Source: Hyphomicrobiales bacterium
Lineage (GTDB): Bacteria > Pseudomonadota > Alphaproteobacteria > Rhizobiales > Rhizobiaceae
Assembly: GCA_900473185.1 (NCBI GenBank)
Contig: UCKU01000031.1
Location: forward strand, 88,140-152,139
Length of the DNA: 64,000 nucleotides
Direction: 5' to 3'
Numbering within the stretch: position 1 is the first letter of the stretch; every line of letters starts with the position of its first letter. The notes beneath the pieces are model-generated. The model did no database searches. It saw only the letters and a program-made list of their open reading frames with translations, and was not told the origin of the DNA. The position numbers and the translations under genes were made by a program. Below are positions 25,699 through 34,646 of the stretch, piece by piece.

Positions 25699-25741
25699 AG
25701 CCAGCGACGCGGCGCGCTCGTGGCCGCCGCGTCGCCGCATC
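25699..25741. repeat. Copy 1 of a 43-bp hairpin repeat
   Basis: Forty of 43 bases match the element at 28346-28388. It starts AGCCAGCGACGCGGCGCGCT, then a variable triplet (CGT here, GAT in copy 2). Arms GCGACGCGGC (25704-25713) and GCCGCGTCGC (25726-25735) form a perfect 10-bp stem. It lies after the 3' end of the epoxide-hydrolase-like gene, with no T-tract. Confidence 0.75.
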
Positions 25742-25873
25742 AATTGCCAGGGAGGTAATAGCCACTGGGCAAAGGTCGGTTCGACGGTTGGTCCGAGGGC
25801 GCCGGTCGGCCGACGACCGTGTTTGAGCCGAAGTTATGTAGAGCGGATTCCTTTCCAGACGAAGGTCAGACCG

Positions 25874-26260
25874 TCAGCCCGCAGCGAGCTTTGAGATCGC
25901 GTTGACGTCAACGTAATCGCGCCAGGAGACGATGCGATCACCTTCGATTTCATAGATACCCATCAGCGTCACTCGCCCGATTTCGCTTCGGTCAGCGCGT
26001 TCGAAAATGTCGAGCCGCTCCGTGAGCACACGGTTGTCATCTGCACCGATGGCAAGCATCTCGATGCGAACCGTTGCGATGCCCATAGACTTTTCGAGTT
26101 CGTCGATCATTCCGATAGCTTCGTCGATGCCGGTTGTGGATGAAATCCCCACGTTTTCCCAAACGGTATTGGGGGTGAACCAACGCCGCACCGCAGGCCT
26201 TCCGCCATCCTCGGGGAAGGCGTTGCAAAACTCGGTTACGATCTCAAGAGGGGTAGGCAT
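25874..26260 (-). CDS. SnoaL-like / limonene-1,2-epoxide-hydrolase-family protein
   Basis: A 128-residue NTF2-fold protein. The motifs WFTPNTVWENVGISSTTGID, RVTLMGIYEIEGDRIVSWRD and YVDVNAISK match the limonene-1,2-epoxide hydrolase branch, whose catalytic Asp-Arg-Asp triad has counterparts in VLTERLDIFER and WRDYVDV. It follows the aldo-keto reductase by 66 bases on the same strand and is probably co-transcribed. The real substrate is open; many such proteins handle polyketide- or terpenoid-like compounds. Confidence 0.82.
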   Translation of the reverse strand: MPTPLEIVTEFCNAFPEDGGRPAVRRWFTPNTVWENVGISSTTGIDEAIGMIDELEKSMGIATVRIEMLAIGADDNRVLTERLDIFERADRSEIGRVTLMGIYEIEGDRIVSWRDYVDVNAISKLAAG

Positions 26261-26326
26261 TTGATGGCTCCTTTTTAAGTTGGGGCAAGCTGGCGGTTCG
26301 CCAGCCCAGCCCGTTGTTGGCGGGGA

Positions 26327-27289
26327 CTAAATCCAGGTCGGCGCAAACTCTTTGGCGTAGCGCTCGCCAAAACCGCCTTCTGGCAAGATTTCCTTGATCC
26401 TGGCCAGGTCTTCTGTCGCAAGCACCAGATCGGCTGCACCGACGTTTTCAGCGACGCGCTCCGCCTTGCGTGAGCCCGGAATAGGCACGATGTCGTCACC
26501 CTGAGCCAGCAGCCAGGCGAGTGCCACTTGCGAAACGGTAGCGCCCTTCGACGTGGCAAGCTCATTCAACTGGCGAACGGCCTCGACGTTCTTCTCGAAA
26601 TTGCCGGGCTGCCAGCGCGGATCGCCCCGGCGCATGTCGCTCTCTTCCAGTTCGGCGGCAGGCTTGACCGCTCCCGTCAGAAAGCCACGACCGAGCGGCG
26701 AGTAGGGGACGAAGCCGATACCAAGCTCCCTCAGGATCGGGAACAGGACTTCCACGTCGCGCTCGAACACCGAATACTCGGTTTGAAGCATCGCGACTTC
26801 CTGTACGGCATGGGCCTTGCGGATAGTCTGAGGACCGGCTTCGCTGAGGCCGAAATGCTTGACCTTGCCCTCGGCGATCAAGTCCTTGACCGTGCCTGCG
26901 ACATCTTCAATCGGCACGTTGGGATCAACGCGGTGCTGGTAGAGCACGTCGATATTCTCCACGCCGAGATAGCGCAGGCTGTTCTCGGTTACTTCGCGAA
27001 TGTGCTCTGGGCGGCTGTCGGCTTCCCATGAGCGGGTAAAGCCGAATTTGGTGGCCAATACCACGTCGTCGCGGAAACCTTTGACCGCGCGGCCGATGAA
27101 CTTCTCGTTTTCGCCCCAGCCATACAGCTCGGCCGTGTCGAAAAACGTCACGCCGAGATCATAGGCACGGCGGATCGTCGCCAAGCCGGCCTCTTCGTCG
27201 GCTGAGCCGTAGGCCAGATGGAAGCCCATTGCGCCGTAGCCGATGGCAGAGACTTCCGGGCCGTTTGTGCCCAGTTTACGCTTTTGCAT
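26327..27289 (-). CDS. Aldo-keto reductase
   Basis: A 320-residue NADPH-dependent TIM-barrel reductase. Typical elements are MQKRKLGTNGPEVSAIGYGA, FFDTAELYGWGENEKFIGRA with the catalytic Asp and Tyr, VVLATKFGF with the catalytic Lys, VLYQHRVDPNVPIEDVAGTV with the catalytic His, and VPIPGSRKAERVAENVGAAD as the cofactor loop. The branch is the YhdN/AKR13-like group. The start at 27289 matches the family. It is divergent from an AraC regulator and upstream of a SnoaL-like gene, giving a small detoxification operon for aldehydes or epoxides. Confidence 0.92.
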   Translation of the reverse strand: MQKRKLGTNGPEVSAIGYGAMGFHLAYGSADEEAGLATIRRAYDLGVTFFDTAELYGWGENEKFIGRAVKGFRDDVVLATKFGFTRSWEADSRPEHIREVTENSLRYLGVENIDVLYQHRVDPNVPIEDVAGTVKDLIAEGKVKHFGLSEAGPQTIRKAHAVQEVAMLQTEYSVFERDVEVLFPILRELGIGFVPYSPLGRGFLTGAVKPAAELEESDMRRGDPRWQPGNFEKNVEAVRQLNELATSKGATVSQVALAWLLAQGDDIVPIPGSRKAERVAENVGAADLVLATEDLARIKEILPEGGFGERYAKEFAPTWI

Positions 27290-27345
27290 GATCGTACCTT
27301 TCATTGTGCGAAGGGAATCTGGGTCATATGCGTGTTTTTGACTAT

Positions 27346-27373
27346 GCCTGATGGTCCTGATTTATTGCCTGAT
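27346..27373. promoter_or_regulatory. Direct-repeat operator candidate for the AraC regulator
   Basis: GCCTGAT occurs at 27346-27352 and again at 27367-27373. The 21-base spacing is two helical turns, the arrangement usual for AraC-type binding sites. It lies in the divergent region between the aldo-keto reductase and the AraC gene. Confidence 0.4.
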
Positions 27374-27420
27374 CCCGTCAGCACCTTGATGTTTTCAGGC
27401 AACTGGTCCTCAATGGGACG

Positions 27421-28302
27421 ATGGACAAACTCGATGAAATTCGCTCTCTGGCGATCCGACATGCGGGAGCTAAATATCCCGGCATGTCGCGGCTAAGCAT
27501 CTACAGCATCACCGAACCGACCGAGCTGAATGCTCTGGTTTATGACCCGATGGCGTTCATTGTCCTGCAGGGAACCAAGCGGACAATTATCGGGGACAAG
27601 GTGTTCGAGTATGGCCCCGGCCAGACCATGGTCGTTTCTGCCGAAATCGCCGCCATGGGCCAGATCGTCGAGGCGTCGCCGGACAAGCCATTCCTGGCGG
27701 TTAATCTCGATCTTGATCCTGCCGTTATAATGAATGTGGTGCTGTACCTGGCCAAGACCCCGGAGCTGCAGATGCAGCCTGGGTTTGCTTTCAGCATGGC
27801 CAATGCCGAGCTGATTGGTGCGTGGCAAAGATTGCTGGGAATGTATGAGCGGCCAAAGGAAATTCCGGTGATGGCGCTTCACCTGGAGCATGAACTTATG
27901 TTCCGGCTGATGCTGACCCCGCACGCCGAGATGTTGCGTCAGATCGCCGGCGTCGAGTCCCGCCTGTCGCATGTTCGACAGGCAATGGCGTGGATACGTG
28001 AACACTACACGGAGCAGCTCAGTGTTGAGGATATGGCCGCTGTTGCAGGCATGAGCGAGTCCGTGTTCCACCGACGTTTTAAAGCGGTGACGGCTCTAAG
28101 CCCGTTACAATACCAAAAGCATATTCGGTTGCAGGAGGCCCGCCGCCGGTTGATTGCCAGGCAGACCGATGCCGCTTCTGTCGCGTTTGCTGTGGGTTAT
28201 AAAAGCACATCGCAGTTTAGCCGTGAATACAAGCAGCTTTTCGGCGAGCCTCCGCGTCGTGACGCCGACATGGTGTCGGCCAGAGTCAAAGGTAGCCTGT
28301 AA
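27421..28302 (+). CDS. AraC-family regulator (AraC_N type)
   Basis: A 293-residue regulator with an AraC-type cupin sensor in residues 15-170 (VYDPMAFIVLQGTKRTIIGD, YGPGQTMVVSAEIAAMGQIV) and two HTH motifs at 190-290 (IREHYTEQLSVEDMAAVAGM, SESVFHRRFKAVTALSPLQY, QYQKHIRLQEARRRL, VAFAVGYKSTSQFSREYKQL). This AraC_N pattern is found beside aldo-keto reductase or short-chain dehydrogenase genes in many proteobacteria, as here. It probably activates the divergent AKR-SnoaL operon. The ribosome site is weak (GGGACG). Confidence 0.92.
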   Translation: MDKLDEIRSLAIRHAGAKYPGMSRLSIYSITEPTELNALVYDPMAFIVLQGTKRTIIGDKVFEYGPGQTMVVSAEIAAMGQIVEASPDKPFLAVNLDLDPAVIMNVVLYLAKTPELQMQPGFAFSMANAELIGAWQRLLGMYERPKEIPVMALHLEHELMFRLMLTPHAEMLRQIAGVESRLSHVRQAMAWIREHYTEQLSVEDMAAVAGMSESVFHRRFKAVTALSPLQYQKHIRLQEARRRLIARQTDAASVAFAVGYKSTSQFSREYKQLFGEPPRRDADMVSARVKGSL

Positions 28303-28345
28303 AGGTGCCCGACCATCAAGTCGTTCCATATTGGCCCCTTATGGA

Positions 28346-28388
28346 AGCCAGCGACGCGGCGCGCTGATGGCCGCCGCGTCGCCGCATC
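28346..28388. repeat. Copy 2 of a 43-bp hairpin repeat
   Basis: Same element as at 25699-25741, in the same orientation, with GAT in place of CGT at the variable triplet. Stem arms are 28351-28360 and 28373-28382. It fills the gap between the convergent AraC and hydrolase stop codons, so with copy 1 it brackets the SnoaL-AKR-AraC locus. Confidence 0.75.
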
Positions 28389-28390
28389 GA

Positions 28391-29434
28391 TCAATGCGTT
28401 GCGGGTTCGAGATAGCGGCGCAGATTGTCGCTGATCTGTTCGATCGCGGCTTCCGTGGAAGGCACATTGCGGATCGCGTTCAACAGCACGAAGTCATGGA
28501 TCGTGCCGTTGTAGCGGGCCGCAGCCACGGTCACGCCGGCTTCCTTCAGTTTGCGGGCATAGGCTTCGCCCTCGTCGCGCAGCGGATCGTTCTCCGCAGT
28601 GATGACGAGTGCCGGCGGCAGGCCCTTGAGCTGGTCGATGCTGGCGCGCAGCGGCGATACATAGGGGTTGTCGCGGGTCTTGGCGTCGGGTGCGTAGAGA
28701 TCCCAGCCGTATTTCATGAAGGCTCGCGCCAGGAAGCGCTGCTCGCCATATTCGTGATAGGAGCCTGTGTCGACGCTGGCATCAGTCGCGGGGATGAGAA
28801 GGGCCTGGAAGCTGATCTTCGGGCCGTTGCGGTCCTTGGCCATCAGCGTCAGGGCCGCCGTCATGTTGCCGCCGACCGAATTGCCGGCAACCGCAATCCT
28901 GCTGCCATCCGCGCCGAACTCTTCAGCGTGAGCCGCCACCCATTTCAGCACGGCATAGGATTGATCGAGTTGCGTGGGAAAACGTGCTTCCGGCAGGGAC
29001 GTATATTCGACGAAGACGCCGACCTGGCCGGAGCCGACCACGAGATCGCGCAGCAGGCGCTGGTGGTTTTCAAAATTGCCGACGATCCAGACGCCGCCGT
29101 GAATGAAGAGCAGCACGCCGGGTTTGCCGGTGATGTGTTCGGGCTTCATGATGTAGATCTTCACGCTCAGACCATCCTGAGTGATGGTCTGCTCGGTCGT
29201 GGTCACGCCTGACATGTCGACCGGCGTCATGTTCTGAAGCCCGGTCAGGATCTCCTGGGGCTTGGGCTGCGGCAGTTCCCAGAACGGGCTCGGATCCTTG
29301 TTGATCTCGGTAAGGAAGGCGCGGACCTGGGGGTCGATCCGCGGGTCGGTGGCGGCGTCGGGCGCCGCTTGAGCGGGCTGAATCATGAGAGTTACTCCGA
29401 GGCTGAGGGTTGCAAGTAGGGGCAAGAGTTTCAC
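28391..29434 (-). CDS. Exported alpha/beta hydrolase of the hormone-sensitive lipase type
   Basis: A 347-residue esterase-like protein from a GTG at 29434 preceded by GGAGAGAAAGACC; an ATG at 29470 would add 12 residues. A Sec signal is visible (LLPLLATLSLGVTLMIQPAQ, cleavage near AQA-AP). The HSL motif LFIHGGVW forms the oxyanion hole, the nucleophile elbow is GNSVGGN, the acid is in ITAENDPLRDEG and the His in GTIHDFVLL. It follows the LAL regulator gene by 99 bases on the same strand. Substrates are short-chain acyl esters in this family; the true one is unknown. Confidence 0.88.
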   Translation of the reverse strand: MKLLPLLATLSLGVTLMIQPAQAAPDAATDPRIDPQVRAFLTEINKDPSPFWELPQPKPQEILTGLQNMTPVDMSGVTTTEQTITQDGLSVKIYIMKPEHITGKPGVLLFIHGGVWIVGNFENHQRLLRDLVVGSGQVGVFVEYTSLPEARFPTQLDQSYAVLKWVAAHAEEFGADGSRIAVAGNSVGGNMTAALTLMAKDRNGPKISFQALLIPATDASVDTGSYHEYGEQRFLARAFMKYGWDLYAPDAKTRDNPYVSPLRASIDQLKGLPPALVITAENDPLRDEGEAYARKLKEAGVTVAAARYNGTIHDFVLLNAIRNVPSTEAAIEQISDNLRRYLEPATH

Positions 29435-29533
29435 GGTCTTTCTCTCCGGGAAGGTTGCACGCAGCCGCATTGGTAGCCCCCGGCCGGAAGCTTCCGCTTC
29501 TGTCAAATGACCGGTCCGGTGACAGGTCGGTGG

Positions 29534-32353
29534 TCAGCTTTCAGGGGTGATGGCGTCCGTCAGAATGGGACGCAGCCCCGAGCGCGAGGTGACGCCGGTC
29601 TTCGCAAAGATGCGATGAAGGTGGTAACCGACGGTGCGATGCGACAGATAGAGCCTGGCGCCGATTTCCTTGTTCGACAGACCTTCGGCGGCAAGCTGAG
29701 CGATGTGCAGTTCCTGTGGGGTCAGCATCTCCCAGACATATTCGGTTCGCTTGCGGCTTGCTTCTCCCGAAGCGCGCAGTTCCTCGCGCGCACGCTCGCT
29801 CCAGGGCAGGGCGCTCAGCGCATCGAAGATGTCGCGGGCCTCGCGCAACGGCGCTCTCGCATCGGCGGACCGACGCTGGCGGCGCAGCCATATGCCATAG
29901 GCGAGCAGAAGACGCCCTCTCAGGAAAGGCCATTTGCTTGCGCATGGCCCGAGACCCTGCAGATAGAACCGCTCGGCTTCTTCGGGTGTGGCGAGCAGTG
30001 CCTTGCCGTAGGACAGCATCGTTTCGACCCAGGGCACAGGCGACGGACCGGCGACACGCTGCATCTCCTCGATCACTTCCCCGGCCGTTTCGGCATGTCC
30101 GGAGAAGACTGCGGCCTCCACGAAATCAGCGAGACCGAAGAATTGCAGACCGGAATTGAAAGCAGGATCGGCAGGGATAAAAAGACGGCGCAGATGCTCA
30201 TAGGCCTCCCAGTGCCGGCCCGCGCCGATGGCGGCCGTGCCGCGCGCGATCTGCAGCATTGCGAGCAGGAAACTCGCGCCGACGGAGACAACCAGGCGTT
30301 CGGCCTGGGCCGCATAGGCCTGTGACTGGTCCAGATTGCCCATCATGCCCGCAAGCCTCGCCTTGACGATCGTGGCCGCGGCGATCCAGAGCGTTCCTCC
30401 CGTTTCTTCGGCGAAGCGAACGGATTCTTCGGCCTCCCGCATCGCGCCCGTCCAGTCGCCGACTTCCATCTCTGCCCAGGCCTGAGCAAAAAGTACGCGC
30501 GCGAGGTCGCTGAGCCGCCCCTGATCGCGCAGCGCGGCAGCCGAATAGGTGAGCAAACCGACGCCAAGGTCGAAGGCGCCGATGACATTGGCCGTGCTGC
30601 CGAGAATGCGCGCCGCGACCGGATTACCGCCGCTCGTGCCGGCAAGCTGCTGGAGCTTGCCTGATATTTCGCTCCCGAGATGAAGCGGCTCAACGTAGGC
30701 GGATATCGCGATCAGGCGTGGATCGGTGTCGGGCAATTTCAGCTTATTTGCGGCCTTCAGGATGCTTTTGCGAAGATCCGCGTCCGCATTGCTCCACCAG
30801 CAGCGTTGCGCGGCGCGCCAGAGCAGGTTGCTTGCGAGATCCGTGGCGCCGGCAGCATTGGCCTCAGCGGCGAGGCCAACCAGACTGGGGATCTTTGCGA
30901 GGTCGTTGACCATCGGGGGCTGGCCCATCTCGCGGCACCAGCCGATCCGCGCCGATGCGACAGGATCAGGCTCGCTGACATTGGCGTGGCGCAGCAGGCG
31001 CTCCAGCAGGTCCGGCTGGCCGAGATCGGCGGCAAGCTCGGCGGCACGCAGGAAACGGTCGCTCCTGGTTCGCGGCGTGCTGCTCAGCGCCGCCGCCTTT
31101 TCGAGAACCTCGATTGCCATGGCGACGGCACCTTTGCGCAAGGCCCGGCTTGCCATGGCATCATATGCGCCCGCCAGTTCCTCATCCGGTCCGATCGTCG
31201 CCGCCGCGCGATGCCATAAATGCCGGTCCAGCTCCTGATGAACGATCGCAGCAAGGGCGGCATGGATCCGGTGCCGCGTCGCCAGGTCGGCCGCCTGGTG
31301 CATCGCCGAACGCACCAGCGGATGCCGGAACCGCACCTCCGTTTCGTCAAGGTCGATCAGCTTGGCGGCAATGGCCGGCGTCAGGGCACCGACATCCACT
31401 TCTTCGCCCAATAGGGCTTTGCCGGCGCGCAGGATTTCGTGGAGCGATGTCCCGTCGTTTTCCGCCGCCACGAACAGCAGCATCCGGGTTGCAGTGGGAA
31501 GATCGGTCAGGCGGGACGAGAAGGCGCGTTCCAGGCGTTCCGTCAGTGGAAGCCATGTCGTATCCCTGATATCAGCCGCTCGCCTGTCGCGCGGCAGTTC
31601 CAGAAGGGCGAGGGGATTGCCCGATGCCTCCTGCAGGAAGCGGCTGCGCAGATCGGCCGGAAGATCAGGCGCATGGGCGTCCAGCAGGTGCCCGGCGTCG
31701 GCTTCAGCCAGGCCCGAAAGCCGAAGCCGCAGGTGGGAGGGATCGTCGAACAGGCGGTCGAAGCCATCGCGCATGGCCACGAACAGAACGATAGGATCCG
31801 AACTCAGCCTGCGGGAGATGAAAGCCAGCACCTCATAGGTCGCCTCGTCCAGCCACTGGGCGTCGTCGGCAATGAGCAGGATGGGCCTCAGCGCAGCGCT
31901 TTCCGTCAGAAGGGATAGTGCCGCGAGCGCCACCAGGAAGATGTCGGGTGCGCCCATGTCATCATGCATGCCGAAGGCGGAGAACAAGGCAGATCGCTGA
32001 CGGGGGACCAGGTTGACGGCCTCCTTCATCAGCGGGCGGAGCGCCTGCTCGAGCGCTGCGAAGGGCAGATGAACCTCGGCCAGGACGCCGGTCATGCTCA
32101 ATACCGTCAGATCGCGCTCACGGGCCTGATGCCTTGCCTGCTCGAGGAGGGCGGATTTTCCAATCCCCGGCTCGCCGCTGATCACGAGCGTCGATCCGCC
32201 CTGATCGATCCGCGCGATCATCTTGTCGATCAGGGCAATGTCGCGATCCCGGCCTTGCAGGAATTCAGGCCCGGAGACGCGTGCAGACCGGACGGGGGCG
32301 CCCTTGCGCTGTCTGCGCCGCGGCGACCCGATCTTTTCCGACTGCTTGGCCAT
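29534..32353 (-). CDS. Large ATP-binding LuxR (LAL/MalT-like) regulator
   Basis: About 939 residues from ATG 32353; an upstream TTG extension adds 14. Residues 30-330 hold an AAA/STAND ATPase: VISGEPGIGKSALLEQARHQ is the Walker A, ILLIADDAQWLDEATYEVLA the Walker B. A helical TPR-like region fills about 380-870. The C-terminus carries a LuxR HTH (LTPQELHIAQLAAEGLSNKE, IGARLYLSHRTVGYHLHRIF). LAL regulators respond to ligand-dependent ATP binding and act as activators. The next gene downstream is an exported hydrolase, a likely target or operon partner. The start lacks a strong ribosome site. Confidence 0.9.
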   Translation of the reverse strand: MAKQSEKIGSPRRRQRKGAPVRSARVSGPEFLQGRDRDIALIDKMIARIDQGGSTLVISGEPGIGKSALLEQARHQARERDLTVLSMTGVLAEVHLPFAALEQALRPLMKEAVNLVPRQRSALFSAFGMHDDMGAPDIFLVALAALSLLTESAALRPILLIADDAQWLDEATYEVLAFISRRLSSDPIVLFVAMRDGFDRLFDDPSHLRLRLSGLAEADAGHLLDAHAPDLPADLRSRFLQEASGNPLALLELPRDRRAADIRDTTWLPLTERLERAFSSRLTDLPTATRMLLFVAAENDGTSLHEILRAGKALLGEEVDVGALTPAIAAKLIDLDETEVRFRHPLVRSAMHQAADLATRHRIHAALAAIVHQELDRHLWHRAAATIGPDEELAGAYDAMASRALRKGAVAMAIEVLEKAAALSSTPRTRSDRFLRAAELAADLGQPDLLERLLRHANVSEPDPVASARIGWCREMGQPPMVNDLAKIPSLVGLAAEANAAGATDLASNLLWRAAQRCWWSNADADLRKSILKAANKLKLPDTDPRLIAISAYVEPLHLGSEISGKLQQLAGTSGGNPVAARILGSTANVIGAFDLGVGLLTYSAAALRDQGRLSDLARVLFAQAWAEMEVGDWTGAMREAEESVRFAEETGGTLWIAAATIVKARLAGMMGNLDQSQAYAAQAERLVVSVGASFLLAMLQIARGTAAIGAGRHWEAYEHLRRLFIPADPAFNSGLQFFGLADFVEAAVFSGHAETAGEVIEEMQRVAGPSPVPWVETMLSYGKALLATPEEAERFYLQGLGPCASKWPFLRGRLLLAYGIWLRRQRRSADARAPLREARDIFDALSALPWSERAREELRASGEASRKRTEYVWEMLTPQELHIAQLAAEGLSNKEIGARLYLSHRTVGYHLHRIFAKTGVTSRSGLRPILTDAITPES

Positions 32354-32357
32354 CAAT

Positions 32358-32540
32358 TCAACGCTGCTTGCTCTGATCCGCGCGCAGGAATGCAAACGGA
32401 TCGAATCCCGGATTATGGTTCAGCAACTGCCGAAGCGTCGCCTTGTCATTGAGCGTGCCATTCGCAGACATATCCGTAAAGCAGCTTCCACCCGGGCAAG
32501 GGAACCCGGATTGCACGAGGAGGAAAGGGCGCTGCCCCAT
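32358..32540 (-). CDS. Possible leader ORF just upstream of the LAL gene
   Basis: A 60-residue reading MGQRPFLLVQSGFPCPGGSC and so on, ending in DPFAFLRADQSKQR, with its stop four bases before the LAL ATG. No ribosome site is obvious and no family is recognised. The remainder of 32354-32669, between LAL and the PhnM-like gene, shows no other gene and should contain both divergent promoters. Confidence 0.25.
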   Translation of the reverse strand: MGQRPFLLVQSGFPCPGGSCFTDMSANGTLNDKATLRQLLNHNPGFDPFAFLRADQSKQR

Positions 32541-32669
32541 GCGATCAAATAGTGCCAATGCACGGCGACGTTCGCAAATTTGTCATATCCGCTGGTTAGA
32601 AGCGGCGGCCTGCGCGCAGCCTGTCGAGGGACTCAGCTGCTGCGCCTTCCTTTTCCTGGAACGAGAGCC

Positions 32670-33911
32670 ATGCAGCAGAACAATCCGGCAGTGATTATCG
32701 AGGGCGCAACCGTGGTTTTCGGCGACCGTCTGGAGACCGCCTCCGTGCGGATCGAAGACGGCCGGATCACTGATATAGACGGCGCGCGCGACGGGGCGGA
32801 TCGTATCGATGGACGCGGCCATCTGCTCGGCCCGGCTTTCGTGGACATTCATGGCGATGCCTTCGAGCGGCAGGTCATGCCGCGGCCCGGCACCATGCTG
32901 CCGGTGGCGGCCGCGCTTCTCGAAACCGACCGCCAGCTTGCCGCCAACGGCATCGCCACGGCCTATCATGCGCTGACGCTCAGCTGGGAGCCCGGGCTGC
33001 GGTCGGTCGAAACCGGTTACGCTATCGTGCGCGCGCTCGACACGCTCACGCCCCGGCTGACCGTGGACAATCGCGTGCAACTGCGCTGGGAAACCTTCTG
33101 CTTCGAGGCGATCGACCTCATTCGCGAGGCGCTTGCCGGTCCGCGCCTGCCATCGATTGCCTTCAATGACCACACGTCGATGGTGATGCTGCATCCGTCG
33201 ATCCCGCTGCAGGAACGGCCGTTCGACCTCGATCCGGCCTTCCCGGTGGTGGATCCCGAAACGCCCGGCTTCGCCGAGAAGATGGGCGAACGCGCCAAGC
33301 GGGCGAAAATTCCGGTCGCCGACATGGTGGCGCTCGTGCGCAGCATGTGGGAGCGCCGTCCTGAGGTGCCCGATGCAATCGAGGAAGTGGCAGCCCTCGG
33401 AAAGGCCGCGGGCGCACCGATGCTGTCGCATGACGATAGCCAGATCGAAACGCGCGATTTCTTCCGCCTCCGCGGCGCCAGGATCTGCGAATTCCCGATG
33501 AACCGGCGGGTGGCGCGGGCTGCCCGCGATGCCGGCGACTTTATCGTCTTCGGCGCACCCAACGCGACACGCGGCGGCAGCCATCTCGCCTCGATCGGCG
33601 CGGCCGACATGATCCGCGAAGGGCTCTGCGATATTCTCGCCTCGGACTACTACTATCCGGCGATGCTGCTTGGCCTTGCAAGGCTCAAGGCCGATGGCGT
33701 GGCGCCGCTCCATGCGCTCTGGCCGCTCGTCTCGGGCAATCCGGCGCGCGCCTCCGGTCTTACCGATCGCGGCGTCATCGAAGTCGGCAAGCGGGCGGAT
33801 CTCGTGCTGGTCGATTGGCCTGATGGTGGGGCACCCGCCGTTCGCCGCACCTGGGTCGGCGGCCGGGAAGCCTATCGCGCAGCGCCTGCGGGCGAGCTGG
33901 CAATGGCCTGA
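32670..33911 (+). CDS. phnM: PhnM-like alpha-D-ribose 1-methylphosphonate 5-triphosphate diphosphatase
   Basis: A 413-residue amidohydrolase-superfamily protein. The metal-binding start LLGPAFVDIHGDAFERQVMP matches PhnM (family motif DIHxDxxE), followed by LAANGIATAYHALTLSWEPG, PSIAFNDHTSMVMLHPS, LSHDDSQIETRDFFRLRGAR, EFPMNRRVARAARDAGDFIV, FGAPNATRGGSHLAS and ILASDYYYPAMLLGLARLKA. In the C-P lyase pathway PhnM removes pyrophosphate from the ribosyl triphosphate intermediate. No other phn gene is in the window, so it may serve a stand-alone or distant pathway. A start at 32670 gives family length. It converges on a TetR gene. Confidence 0.88.
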   Translation: MQQNNPAVIIEGATVVFGDRLETASVRIEDGRITDIDGARDGADRIDGRGHLLGPAFVDIHGDAFERQVMPRPGTMLPVAAALLETDRQLAANGIATAYHALTLSWEPGLRSVETGYAIVRALDTLTPRLTVDNRVQLRWETFCFEAIDLIREALAGPRLPSIAFNDHTSMVMLHPSIPLQERPFDLDPAFPVVDPETPGFAEKMGERAKRAKIPVADMVALVRSMWERRPEVPDAIEEVAALGKAAGAPMLSHDDSQIETRDFFRLRGARICEFPMNRRVARAARDAGDFIVFGAPNATRGGSHLASIGAADMIREGLCDILASDYYYPAMLLGLARLKADGVAPLHALWPLVSGNPARASGLTDRGVIEVGKRADLVLVDWPDGGAPAVRRTWVGGREAYRAAPAGELAMA

Positions 33912-33972
33912 TAGCGGCGGCATTCGCGATCGCTATCGGCGAGGCGACAGAGATAGCAAGCTATGAGCTGAC

Positions 33973-34569
33973 CTAGCTGAAGTCTCTCGCCTGCACACCA
34001 GCGACGACCTCGTCCGAGACCTGCCGCAGGTCCTGCCGCGAGGCGCCGTCGCGTGCCTGGACGGACAGGCCCTGCAGGACGGCGGTAAGATAGCGGGCGA
34101 GTGAAATTGCGCGTTCCTGGTCCAGCCACCGCTCGAGCGTCTCTGCGATCATCTCCCGCATCGTGTTTCGCCGCTCCGCCATCTCGCGCGCCAGCTCCGC
34201 ATGATCAGGACCGCACTGGACCATGCCGCTTGATATCAAGCAGCCGCGCTCTCCCGCGGGGTCGGTAACGGCATCGATTGCCTTGTGCAGCAGCGTCTCG
34301 ATCGTCTCCGGAAGGGTCGTGGTCGTTCTGATATCCCATACCGGCCCCCGCAGGCCGAAATAGCGATCGAGCGCTTCGCGGTAGAGGCCCGCCTTGCTGC
34401 CGAAAGCCGAATAGAGGCTCGGGGGCGCGACGCCGATTGCGGCCGTCAGATCGTTCAGCGAGACACCTTCATATCCATGCCTCCAGAAGAGGCGCATGGC
34501 GATGTCGATCGCCTGATCCCTGTCGAAGGTTCTCGGGCCGCCGCGGCGTGTTTTCACAACCTTATCCAT
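33973..34569 (-). CDS. TetR-family repressor
   Basis: A 198-residue TetR regulator with HTH in residues 12-60 (FDRDQAIDIAMRLFWRHGYE, GVSLNDLTAAIGVAPPSLYS, AFGSKAGLYREALDRYF) and a ligand domain with GERGCLISSGMVQCGPDHAE. The GCLI motif is usual in the AefR/YcdC-like group that senses small electrophiles or xenobiotics. The ATG at 34569 lies at the edge of the first of two identical palindromes, so it should repress itself and the divergent exported hydrolase. Confidence 0.92.
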   Translation of the reverse strand: MDKVVKTRRGGPRTFDRDQAIDIAMRLFWRHGYEGVSLNDLTAAIGVAPPSLYSAFGSKAGLYREALDRYFGLRGPVWDIRTTTTLPETIETLLHKAIDAVTDPAGERGCLISSGMVQCGPDHAELAREMAERRNTMREMIAETLERWLDQERAISLARYLTAVLQGLSVQARDGASRQDLRQVSDEVVAGVQARDFS

Positions 34570-34629
34570 AGTGATCACTAAAGACTGCTTGACAGCAAAA
34601 GGCAAGCCGTTAGTTTGTAGTGATCACTA
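34569..34629. promoter_or_regulatory. Twin TetR operators and the hydrolase promoter
   Basis: The palindrome TAGTGATCACTA occurs at 34569-34580 and identically at 34618-34629, 49 bases apart. Between them TTGACA (34589-34594) and TAGTTT (34611-34616), 16 bases apart, give a plus-strand promoter whose start point would fall in the second operator. The first operator overlaps the TetR start codon region. A repressor bound at both would shut both genes. Confidence 0.7.
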
Positions 34630-34646
34630 AAAATAAGGATTTTGGC

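Noticed and set aside
32583..33923. Minus-strand open frame antisense to the PhnM-like gene
   Set aside because: Composition typical of antisense shadows; PhnM motifs are on the plus strand.
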